Below are positions 7,518 to 14,059 of a stretch of DNA of 20,558 nt, piece by piece. The DNA is taken from contig JAHAFI010000044.1 of NCBI GenBank assembly GCA_018374355.1, positions 1 to 20,558 on the forward strand, given 5' to 3'. The position numbers and the translations under genes were made by a program. How positions within the stretch are numbered: position 1 is the first letter of the stretch; every line of letters begins with the position of its first letter. The notes below the pieces were generated by a model. The model ran no database searches. It was not told the DNA's origin and was given only the letters and a program-made list of their open reading frames with translations. This DNA comes from Clostridiales bacterium. Its GTDB lineage: Bacteria > Bacillota > Clostridia > Lachnospirales > Lachnospiraceae.

Positions 7518-7563
7518 CGCAGAGAGAAAGCCGGGTTGCCCCGGCTTCCTTTCTGCGCTTTTT
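7517..7563 (+). terminator. Rho-independent terminator after the 53-aa gene, possibly bidirectional
   Basis: GCGCAGA...AAGCCGG and CCGGCTT...TCTGCGC form a long stem with a short mismatched middle and the loop GTTGCC, followed by five T. The stem starts within the stop codon of the 53-aa gene. Read on the minus strand it is followed by a run of seven T, so it may also end the Cys-rich gene. Confidence 0.82.
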
Positions 7564-7575
7564 ACAGCCTGTGTC

Positions 7576-7830
7576 TTAGCATCCGCATCCGCCGAATCCA
7601 TTGCCGAATCCGCCGCCGCAGAACAGCAGGAGAAGGATGATCAGGCAGCAGCTATTGTCGCCGCCGAAAACTCCGTTGTCATTGCCGCATCCGCATACGG
7701 ACAACAGGATCAGAATCCACAGAATACCGCAGCATCCGTTATTTCCAAATAATCCATTGTCACGGTCACGTCCGCATCCGCAGTCACAGTCACGATCACA
7801 TCCGCAGTTTGTTGCTGTAATATCACTCAT
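7576..7830 (-). CDS. Cys/Gly-rich small protein with internal duplication (84 aa)
   Basis: An 84-residue protein with 14 cysteines and many glycines. After an Asp/Arg/Cys-rich head (CDRDCDCGCGRDRD), two similar units follow: DNGLFGNNGCC plus a hydrophobic run (ILWILILL) plus SVCGCG, and DNGVFGGDNSCC plus a hydrophobic run (LIILLLLF) plus CGGGFG. Databases tend to label such clostridial proteins as chorion-class high-cysteine proteins; spore-coat or exosporium roles are plausible from composition but unproven. The ATG at 7830 is chosen because GGAGG lies eight bases upstream. An in-frame TTG farther up would include the ribosome site. It follows the S8 protease gene after 74 bases without a terminator between. 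Confidence 0.8.
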   Translation of the reverse strand: MSDITATNCGCDRDCDCGCGRDRDNGLFGNNGCCGILWILILLSVCGCGNDNGVFGGDNSCCLIILLLLFCGGGFGNGFGGCGC

Positions 7831-7904
7831 TGTTTGTTCCTCCAAATAATTATTGATTACACTTCATCTTATGGAGAGGACAAGGTAAGTGTTACAGAAT
7901 TTCT

Positions 7905-9605
7905 TTATGTTGTGGAAATTGCAGAGAAAACCTGATAAACATTCAGCGTACCGTATCCCCATTCCCGGTTTGGGTAGACTTCATCGGGATTTCTGTCGGC
8001 GCCCCGGATCAGGAGATTTTTGATTTCGGAGGTGTATAAAAGCTGGAACTGACGCTGGTTCATTCCCCATTCCAGAAGAAGGGCAGAGCTTCCCGCAGTG
8101 AGGGCTGCCGCTGCGCTGGTTCCGGTTTTTAGGGTATAGCCGCCTCGAAGATCCGGACCGGTGACATCCACGCCGGGAGCTGCGATATCCGGCTTGATCT
8201 GACCCGTTCGGGAATATCCCCGGCCGGAATTGAGAAAGAGACTGTTGTTATAAGCGCTGTAAGCGGAGGCAGTAATCACATGGGTGGAATTTCCCGGCAT
8301 GGTGATAGTAGTGAACGGATCCGGTGATAAAAAGGTGACGTCCGGTGAAAGAAAGCCGCTGATAGGAAGCCACATATGGTACTGTCCGCTGAAACGGCTG
8401 CTGCAGTACACCTGAATATTCCAGATTCCCGGAGTTGGCTTCTCAAAACGGATGAAGATCAACTGGCTGCCGGAGGTGTTTTGAACCAGTTCATAATTCA
8501 CATAGATTTTGGTCTCCTCCAAAAAGAAGCGGATCACCTCAGTTTTTCCCAGCCGGGCAGGGATACGGGGAATGGTTTCTCCTACGGGAGAGCGAAAGCC
8601 CACAGTGAACAGTTCCGGAGGCTGCCCCCAAAGCTCCAGAAAAAATCCCGGAGTGTTCTCCTGAACAAAGATTTCTACATTTTGGTATTCATTCTGGGAT
8701 GGAACCGTTCCAAAGAAATGATGTGCCTTTCCCGCTTCGTTTCCTCCGGCAGCAATAGCTGCCACACCAGGGAGGGCATCTAATTGGCGGATGCTCAGAT
8801 CCAGAGGCGTATAGCCGGAATGATCCCCCTGATTGCTTCCCAGCGCAATGCAGAGAGCCAGCGGCATCCGTACTTCCCGGGAGAGATCCAGAAGGTACTG
8901 AATCCCGGTCATCAGGTCGGTCTCCTGAAAAACCGGTACATCCCCCGAGAAAAAATAAAAGTCCTTCAAATGCTGTTTTGCCTCTTTCAGCCGTACCACT
9001 GCGATAGCGGACTCCGGAGCCGCACCGATAAATTCGGAAACAGGATCGGCAGTTCCCGCAGCTACCCCGGCGACAAAGGTTCCGTGCCCGTTGGTATCTG
9101 TGGAGGGCACAATCTCCAGAGGATTATCATCGGCAAGAGCCTGATTGATCTGTTCCTGCGTATAAAGTGTCCCGTAACCGAAGGGGCCGTTGTTATTTTC
9201 ATCGGGAATGGTCTGATCCCAGATTCTAAGAATCCGGGAACGGTTTCCCGGCGCAAGAAAAGCCGGATGGGAGTACAGGATTCCCGTATCCAGAAACCCC
9301 ATCAGAATTCCCTTTCCCTTTAACTGCAGCGCAGGCTGGGTCTGAGTCTGCAAAATCCCGGACTGCTCCAGACTGGTGGTATCCAGTGGAGTAAAAAGAT
9401 TGGGTACCAGACTGTAGAGAAAGGCTGCCGGATTGTTCCCGCTTCCCTCCAGCACCCGGACATGGAGCATAGCGTAGGTTTCATTGATGATCTGCGGATC
9501 AAAAGCGGCATTTGCCTGAAGAAACCGTTCGGCGGTGGTGTAGTTGTAGGGAATAATCACATCTGCATAATCATTGGAATAGATTCGTTGCTGTAGCTGA
9601 TTCAT
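7905..9605 (-). CDS. CspA-like S8 family serine protease
   Basis: A subtilisin-family protease of about 566 residues, similar in size and layout to the clostridial Csp proteins that take part in spore germination. The catalytic set is complete: Asp106 (GFLDTG), His174 (NGHGTFVAG), oxyanion Asn289 (AAGGNEAG) and Ser497 (GTSAAAALTAG, with Ala where many subtilases have Met). A beta-rich insert of about 150 residues sits between the Asn and Ser motifs, as in the CspA-like group. No signal peptide is seen. The start is uncertain: the ATG at 9605 fits the family N terminus (MNQLQQRIYSNDYADVIIPYN) but has only a weak GGA site. An in-frame ATG at 9662, two bases from the AraC stop, would add 19 residues. 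Its substrate is unknown. Confidence 0.87.
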   Translation of the reverse strand: MNQLQQRIYSNDYADVIIPYNYTTAERFLQANAAFDPQIINETYAMLHVRVLEGSGNNPAAFLYSLVPNLFTPLDTTSLEQSGILQTQTQPALQLKGKGILMGFLDTGILYSHPAFLAPGNRSRILRIWDQTIPDENNNGPFGYGTLYTQEQINQALADDNPLEIVPSTDTNGHGTFVAGVAAGTADPVSEFIGAAPESAIAVVRLKEAKQHLKDFYFFSGDVPVFQETDLMTGIQYLLDLSREVRMPLALCIALGSNQGDHSGYTPLDLSIRQLDALPGVAAIAAGGNEAGKAHHFFGTVPSQNEYQNVEIFVQENTPGFFLELWGQPPELFTVGFRSPVGETIPRIPARLGKTEVIRFFLEETKIYVNYELVQNTSGSQLIFIRFEKPTPGIWNIQVYCSSRFSGQYHMWLPISGFLSPDVTFLSPDPFTTITMPGNSTHVITASAYSAYNNSLFLNSGRGYSRTGQIKPDIAAPGVDVTGPDLRGGYTLKTGTSAAAALTAGSSALLLEWGMNQRQFQLLYTSEIKNLLIRGADRNPDEVYPNREWGYGTLNVYQVFSAISTT

Positions 9606-9664
9606 ACGTTGTCCGCATTTTTTTCCTGTTTGTTGAAGTTTATGCGGAAAAAGCAAAAACATGA

Positions 9665-10537
9665 TTACCGTGAAAAAGTGTTCCGGTACTCTCTGGGAGA
9701 AACAGAAAACGCATTCTTAAATGCACGGTAAAAACTGGAATAATCCTGAAAGCCGTACATCTCCACCACCTCCACGATGGGCAGACCGTTTTGAATGGCG
9801 TTTCGGCATCCCTCCAGCCGCAGGGAAAGAATGTACTGATGGATGGATATTCCCATATAATCCCTGAAAATCCGGGAAAGATAACCTTTGCTGACAAAAA
9901 ATTGTTTTGACAGCACATCAAGGGAAAGATTTTCTGATAAATGGGAATGTATATAATTAATAAGATTACTGAAAAGATTTTCCGAGGGGGTATGTTTTCC
10001 GAGGGTTTTCTTTTCAAAAGTAATCCTATTGATCAGTACAAAGATTTCCATGAGAATGGAGCTGAGCATGGCTTTGGCGGCGAATTCCGGCTTTGCCTGC
10101 TCATCCAAAAGCAGCAGCAGATGGTCGCACAGATTGGTGGAAGCGCCGATGCTGGGTTGAATATGATAGGAATTGTTCTGTACCACCACATCCCACATAT
10201 GGTTGATTTCCGGGTCGAAGGCAGCAAATTTTTCAAAAAAATTGATATCGCACCAGAGTACGATTCTGGAATAATGTCTTCCTGAAGCCGCCAGCATTTC
10301 TGAGGGATAATGGAGAAGGCCGGGAGGCAGCAGAAGAAAATCCCCCCGCTTCATATGGTATTCCTGACTTCCCACGACGTAATCCAACTGATCGCTGAGC
10401 AGATAATAAATTTCGAAAAAGTTGTGCCTGTGGGGAAAAACATTGGGCGGTTCGGCATCGGAATAGTAGTAAATTTCGAAATCTGGATTTTCCATATACT
10501 GTTCTTTTCGGAATAAATCGATGGTGTGTCGGATCAA
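9665..10537 (-). CDS. AraC-family transcriptional regulator, likely of the uronate operon
   Basis: A 290-residue regulator. The N-terminal cupin-like sensor domain is seen in HRHNFFEIYYLLSDQLDYVV and GDFLLLPPGLLHY (about residues 36-77). The C-terminal pair of helix-turn-helix motifs occupies about residues 185-285, with LSLDVLSKQFFVSKGYLSRIF, the MGISIHQYILSLRL segment and EMYGFQDYSSFYRAFKNAF. The start is taken as the TTG at 10537 because a perfect AGGAGG lies six bases upstream. An in-frame ATG overlapping that AGGAGG has no ribosome site of its own. The gene diverges from the glucuronate operon, so it most likely senses a hexuronate or pathway intermediate and activates eda through uxuB. 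The effector is not determinable from sequence. Confidence 0.9.
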   Translation of the reverse strand: MIRHTIDLFRKEQYMENPDFEIYYYSDAEPPNVFPHRHNFFEIYYLLSDQLDYVVGSQEYHMKRGDFLLLPPGLLHYPSEMLAASGRHYSRIVLWCDINFFEKFAAFDPEINHMWDVVVQNNSYHIQPSIGASTNLCDHLLLLLDEQAKPEFAAKAMLSSILMEIFVLINRITFEKKTLGKHTPSENLFSNLINYIHSHLSENLSLDVLSKQFFVSKGYLSRIFRDYMGISIHQYILSLRLEGCRNAIQNGLPIVEVVEMYGFQDYSSFYRAFKNAFSVSPREYRNTFSR

Positions 10538-10616
10538 AATGAACCTCCTCATAAAATAGTGTTGTTTTTGCAATGTAATGATGCGTATGAACAATGGATT
10601 TTTTTTACAGCTTCTA

Positions 10617-10622
10617 TATAAT
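10617..10622 (+). promoter_or_regulatory. -10 element, candidate promoter of the uronate operon
   Basis: A perfect TATAAT on the plus strand about 115 bases upstream of eda. No good -35 box lies 16-18 bases before it (ATGGAT or TGGATT), which would fit a promoter that needs an AraC-type activator. A closer promoter cannot be excluded. Confidence 0.4.
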
Positions 10623-10624
10623 AT

Positions 10625-10653
10625 ATCATATATGCTGGAGTTGTTCCAGTAAA
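10625..10653 (-). promoter_or_regulatory. Promoter for the AraC gene
   Basis: On the minus strand, TTTACT (10653-10648) and TATGAT (10630-10625) are separated by 17 bases. A start near 10618 leaves a leader of about 80 bases. The spacer contains the palindrome CTGGA-N5-TCCAG. Confidence 0.5.
10635..10649. promoter_or_regulatory. Palindrome CTGGA-N5-TCCAG, candidate operator
   Basis: A perfect 5-bp inverted repeat with a 5-base centre, inside the AraC-gene promoter between its two boxes. Its position would allow a bound protein to block that promoter. A second perfect palindrome, ATATATCATATAT (10621-10633), lies next to it and covers the -10 boxes of both directions. Confidence 0.4.
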
Positions 10654-10738
10654 AATGCAAGAATACGAAATGTTGTAAAAAGTAATTGAAAACAGTACAC
10701 AGCCTGTCAAAAATGAGACAGACGGAAGGAGGAAAACG

Positions 10739-11380
10739 ATGAACACAGATATTCAAAAACAGATTTCAGCATTCGGAGTGGTGCCGGTAGTTGTGCTGGA
10801 CGAGGTGAAGGACGCAAAGCCTCTTGCAAAGGCGCTGGTAGAAGGAGGGCTTCCCTGTGCGGAGGTTACTTTCCGAACAGAGGCAGCGGAAGAGAGTATC
10901 CGTATCATGGCGCAGGAGTACCCGGAAATGCTGGTAGGTGCAGGTACGGTTCTGACGATCGATCAGGTGGACCGTGCAGCAGCGGCGGGAGCAAAATTTA
11001 TCGTAAGCCCGGGATTTGATGCTGAAATCGTAGACTACTGCATAGAGAAGGGAATTCCGGTATTTCCCGGATGTGTAACTCCCTCAGAGGTTATTCAGGC
11101 AGTGAAACGTGGACTGGGTGTGATCAAATTCTTCCCGGCGGAACAGTATGGGGGAGTAAGTACGATCAAAGCGCTGGCAGCGCCGTTTGTAGGACTGAAA
11201 TTCATGCCCACCGGAGGAATCGGTATCAAAAACCTGAAAGATTACCTGAGCTGTAAGTCCATCGTAGCATGCGGCGGAAGCTGGATGGTAAAAGGGGATA
11301 TGATCAAAGCAGGAGAGTTTGACAAGATCCGGGAAATGACTGCGGAAGCGGTAGCTTTGGCAAAAGAAATCCGGGGTTAA
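10739..11380 (+). CDS. eda: 2-dehydro-3-deoxy-phosphogluconate (KDPG) aldolase
   Basis: A 213-residue class I aldolase that cleaves KDPG to pyruvate and glyceraldehyde-3-phosphate, the last step of hexuronate breakdown. The Schiff-base lysine is K130 in IKFFPAE. The general base and substrate residues are E42 and R46 in EVTFRT. The glycine-rich phosphate-binding segments MPTGGIG and ACGGSWMV are present. Some members also act on 4-hydroxy-2-oxoglutarate. AAGGAGG lies six bases before the ATG. It is the first gene of the operon, and kdgK, which makes its substrate, follows after 29 bases. Length and motifs are normal. Confidence 0.96.
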   Translation: MNTDIQKQISAFGVVPVVVLDEVKDAKPLAKALVEGGLPCAEVTFRTEAAEESIRIMAQEYPEMLVGAGTVLTIDQVDRAAAAGAKFIVSPGFDAEIVDYCIEKGIPVFPGCVTPSEVIQAVKRGLGVIKFFPAEQYGGVSTIKALAAPFVGLKFMPTGGIGIKNLKDYLSCKSIVACGGSWMVKGDMIKAGEFDKIREMTAEAVALAKEIRG

Positions 11381-11409
11381 AAAACGCTGAAAATCAGGAG
11401 GAAAAATCT

Positions 11410-12507
11410 ATGAATTTAAATTTAAAACCTAAGAATGAATGTAAATTTGACGCAGTATCTTTAGGCGAGATCATGCTCCGTCTTGACCCGGGCGAAGGAA
11501 GAATCCGTACCGCCCGTTCCTTCCGCGCATGGGAGGGCGGCGGCGAATACAATGTAGTACGCGGACTCCGCAGATGCTTCGGCATGAATACCGCAGTGAT
11601 CACGGCCTTTGCAGATAACGAAGTGGGTATGCTGATGGAAGACTTTATCCTTCAGGGCGGTGTGGATACCTCTCTGATCAAATGGATGAAAACAGACGGA
11701 ATCGGAAGAATCTGCAGAAACGGAATCAACTTCACGGAGCGGGGCTTTGGTATCCGCGGAGCTGTGGGCTGTTCCGACCGGGCCAACACCGCAATTTCCA
11801 AAGCGACACCGGAGGACTTTGATTTTGAGTATATCTTCGGCGAACTGGGAGTCCGCTGGCTGCATACTGGAGGAATTTATGCAGCTCTTTCCGAGCAGTC
11901 CTGTGAAACAGTTCTGGCTGCCATCAAAACCGCGAAAAAATACGGCACGATTGTTTCCTACGATCTGAACTACCGTCCATCCATGTGGAGCGCCATCGGC
12001 GGAAAAGAAAAAGCACAGGCTGTCAACAAAGAGATTGCAAAATATGTGGATGTCATGATCGGAAACGAGGAGGATTTTACTGCCTGTCTCGGCTTCGAGA
12101 TCGAAGGAAACGATGAAAACCTGAAGGAGCTGAATCTGGAAGGCTATAAAAAGATGATCAATGAAGCTGCCAAAACCTACCCGAATTTTAAGGCGGTAGC
12201 TACAACTCTCCGCGAGGTAAAGACGGCCACTGTCAATGATTGGAGCGCTATCTGCTGGGCAGGGGGCGAAATCTATAAAGCAAAGGACTATAAGGGTCTG
12301 GAGATCATGGACCGTGTAGGCGGCGGCGATTCCTTTGCTTCCGGACTGATCTACGGACTGATGACTACAGAAGATGCAGAACTGGCAGTAAACTACGGTG
12401 CGGCTCATGGAGCACTGGCAATGACCACACCGGGAGATACCACTATGGCAAGCAAAAAAGAGGTAGAAGCTATTATGGGAGGCGCAGGTGCAAGAGTACA
12501 GCGCTAG
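11410..12507 (+). CDS. kdgK: 2-dehydro-3-deoxygluconokinase (PfkB family)
   Basis: A 365-residue sugar kinase of the ribokinase/PfkB family, inferred to phosphorylate KDG to KDPG with ATP. The N-terminal substrate region VSLGEIMLRLDPGEGRIRTAR and the catalytic signature DRVGGGDSFASGL, with the base D307, are present. The substrate is inferred from context: eda lies upstream and uxuA downstream in the same operon. The protein is a little longer than typical KdgK (about 310-340 residues), mainly through an N-terminal extension and an insert near residues 230-250. AGGAGG lies eight bases before the ATG. dctP follows after 13 bases. Confidence 0.93.
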   Translation: MNLNLKPKNECKFDAVSLGEIMLRLDPGEGRIRTARSFRAWEGGGEYNVVRGLRRCFGMNTAVITAFADNEVGMLMEDFILQGGVDTSLIKWMKTDGIGRICRNGINFTERGFGIRGAVGCSDRANTAISKATPEDFDFEYIFGELGVRWLHTGGIYAALSEQSCETVLAAIKTAKKYGTIVSYDLNYRPSMWSAIGGKEKAQAVNKEIAKYVDVMIGNEEDFTACLGFEIEGNDENLKELNLEGYKKMINEAAKTYPNFKAVATTLREVKTATVNDWSAICWAGGEIYKAKDYKGLEIMDRVGGGDSFASGLIYGLMTTEDAELAVNYGAAHGALAMTTPGDTTMASKKEVEAIMGGAGARVQR

Positions 12508-12520
12508 AAAGGAGAACCTC

Positions 12521-13546
12521 ATGAAACAGATAAAAAAGCTGACCCTTCTTTCCGTTACCCTGCTGTTGATCATGACATTTACGGCCTGTGGTTCCGGTGA
12601 AGGGAAAACAAGGATCGTACGGATTGGGCACAACCAGTCTACGAACCATCCCACCCATGTTGCCCTGACTGCATTTGAGGAGTATATCAACAAAAATCTG
12701 GGTGACAAATATACCGTTGAGGTTTATCCCAACGAACTGCTGGGTTCACAGAACAATATGGTACAGCTTACCCAGACGGGAGCGATCGACTTTTGTGTGG
12801 CAAGTAATGCAATCTTAGATACCTTCAGCAAAAACTACGAAATCTTTAACCTGCCTTACCTGTTTGCAACACAGGAGGCGTATGAGCATGTTATGGATGA
12901 CAAGGCCGTAACCGACCCGATTTTCGATTCCACAAGAGAAGCAGGATTCTCTGCGGTAACATGGCTCCATGCAGGAACAAGAAACTTCTATACGGTTTCA
13001 AAAGCAATTGAAAAACCGGAAGATTTAAAGGGAATGAAAATCCGTGTACAGCAGTCCCCGATCAACGTGGAAATGATGAAGCTTCTGGGCGGTTCCGCAA
13101 CTCCCATGGGTTTTGGTGAAGTATATACGGCGCTGCAGTCCAAAATCATCGACGGTGCGGAAAATAATGAACTGGCGCTGACTGACAATGGACACGGGGA
13201 TGTGTGCAAATATTATTCCTACGACATGCATCAGATGATTCCCGATATCCTGATTGGAAACAATGCATTTCTGGACGGGCTTTCCGAGGAAGACCGGAAG
13301 ATTTTTGAGGAAGGCTTTACTCTGATCAATCAGGTACAGAGAGAAGAGTGGGGAAAATCCGTAGACGCTGCAAAGGAGAAAGCAGAAAATGAGCAGAACG
13401 TACAGTTTTTCTATCCGGATACCAAACCCTTTGAGGAAGCCTGCAAACCTCTGCACGAATCCGTTCTTTCCGGTAATCCGGCTCTGCTGGAAACCTACGA
13501 TGCAATTCAGGAGTACAATAAACAGTACCCTTCCGGCGGTAAATAG
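12521..13546 (+). CDS. dctP: TRAP transporter solute-binding lipoprotein (DctP family)
   Basis: A 341-residue extracytoplasmic binding protein, anchored as a lipoprotein. The signal peptide has a KQIKK basic start, a hydrophobic core and the lipobox FTAC with C23 (Phe at -3 is unusual but acceptable). The mature part contains RIGHNQSTNHPTHVAL, the segment NELLGSQNNMVQLTQTGAIDF, and KIRVQQSP with R175, which corresponds to the conserved arginine that binds the substrate carboxylate in this family. The start at 12521 follows AAAGGAG by six bases. The operon setting indicates a hexuronate, most likely glucuronate, as ligand. dctQ and dctM follow immediately. Confidence 0.94.
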   Translation: MKQIKKLTLLSVTLLLIMTFTACGSGEGKTRIVRIGHNQSTNHPTHVALTAFEEYINKNLGDKYTVEVYPNELLGSQNNMVQLTQTGAIDFCVASNAILDTFSKNYEIFNLPYLFATQEAYEHVMDDKAVTDPIFDSTREAGFSAVTWLHAGTRNFYTVSKAIEKPEDLKGMKIRVQQSPINVEMMKLLGGSATPMGFGEVYTALQSKIIDGAENNELALTDNGHGDVCKYYSYDMHQMIPDILIGNNAFLDGLSEEDRKIFEEGFTLINQVQREEWGKSVDAAKEKAENEQNVQFFYPDTKPFEEACKPLHESVLSGNPALLETYDAIQEYNKQYPSGGK

Positions 13547-13555
13547 GAGGTTGTC

Positions 13556-14056
13556 ATGAATAAATTGAGAAATGGTTTAAACCATATATTGAATGTTTTA
13601 ACAGGCGGCAGCTTTCTTGTAATGGTTGCAATCACCACTTGGCAGGTAGTAGCCCGCTATGTATTTAAATCTCCGTCCACATGGTCGGAGGAACTGGTTT
13701 CCTATATGTTTGCATGGGCCTCCCTCTTTGGTGCCTGTCTGGTAACAGGGGAACGGGGACATATGAATATTCCCATTTTGGTGGAAAAATTTTCCGAAAA
13801 AGGACAGAAGATTTTTGCGGTCATCGGAGAGATCATCGCACTGCTGTTTTCTGTGATCATTCTGATCTACGGCGGTGCCCAGATCACACAGCTTGCGATG
13901 GGGCAGCTTACCTCTTCTCTTGGAGTAGCTGTAGGCGTATTTTACTGTGTTCTGCCTGTGGCAGGCGTATTAAATACCGTTTACTGTATCCTGAATATCT
14001 GTGATATCGTAAAAAACGGACTTCCGGCAGCGGATGAGAAAGAAACGGAGGTGTAA
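13556..14056 (+). CDS. dctQ: TRAP transporter small permease (DctQ family)
   Basis: A 166-residue membrane protein with about four predicted helices, the usual size and topology for DctQ. Typical segments are TWQVVARYVFKSPSTWSEELV near the first loop and FAWASLFGACLVTGERGHMNI after it. It pairs with DctM to form the membrane part of the importer, which uses an ion gradient rather than ATP. An AGGAGG site overlaps the end of dctP, leaving a 9-base gap, and dctM starts 3 bases after its stop, so translation is coupled along the three transporter genes. Confidence 0.94.
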   Translation: MNKLRNGLNHILNVLTGGSFLVMVAITTWQVVARYVFKSPSTWSEELVSYMFAWASLFGACLVTGERGHMNIPILVEKFSEKGQKIFAVIGEIIALLFSVIILIYGGAQITQLAMGQLTSSLGVAVGVFYCVLPVAGVLNTVYCILNICDIVKNGLPAADEKETEV

Positions 14057-14059
14057 GGT

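Noticed and set aside
7570..7830. Clustered CCGCATCCGC-like words that look like a tandem DNA repeat
   Set aside because: They are Gly/Cys/Asp codons of the Cys-rich protein on the other strand; the repeat is at protein level, not an independent DNA array.
10688..10702. CcpA-type cre-like site (TGAAAACAGTACACA) upstream of eda
   Set aside because: The central CG and the closing CA of the cre consensus are not matched, so catabolite repression cannot be claimed from it.
11461..12708. Long open frame (415 codons) on the minus strand opposite kdgK and the start of dctP
   Set aside because: It is antisense to two well-supported genes, has a Cys/Ser/His/Phe-rich composition typical of reverse-frame shadows, and matches no family I know.
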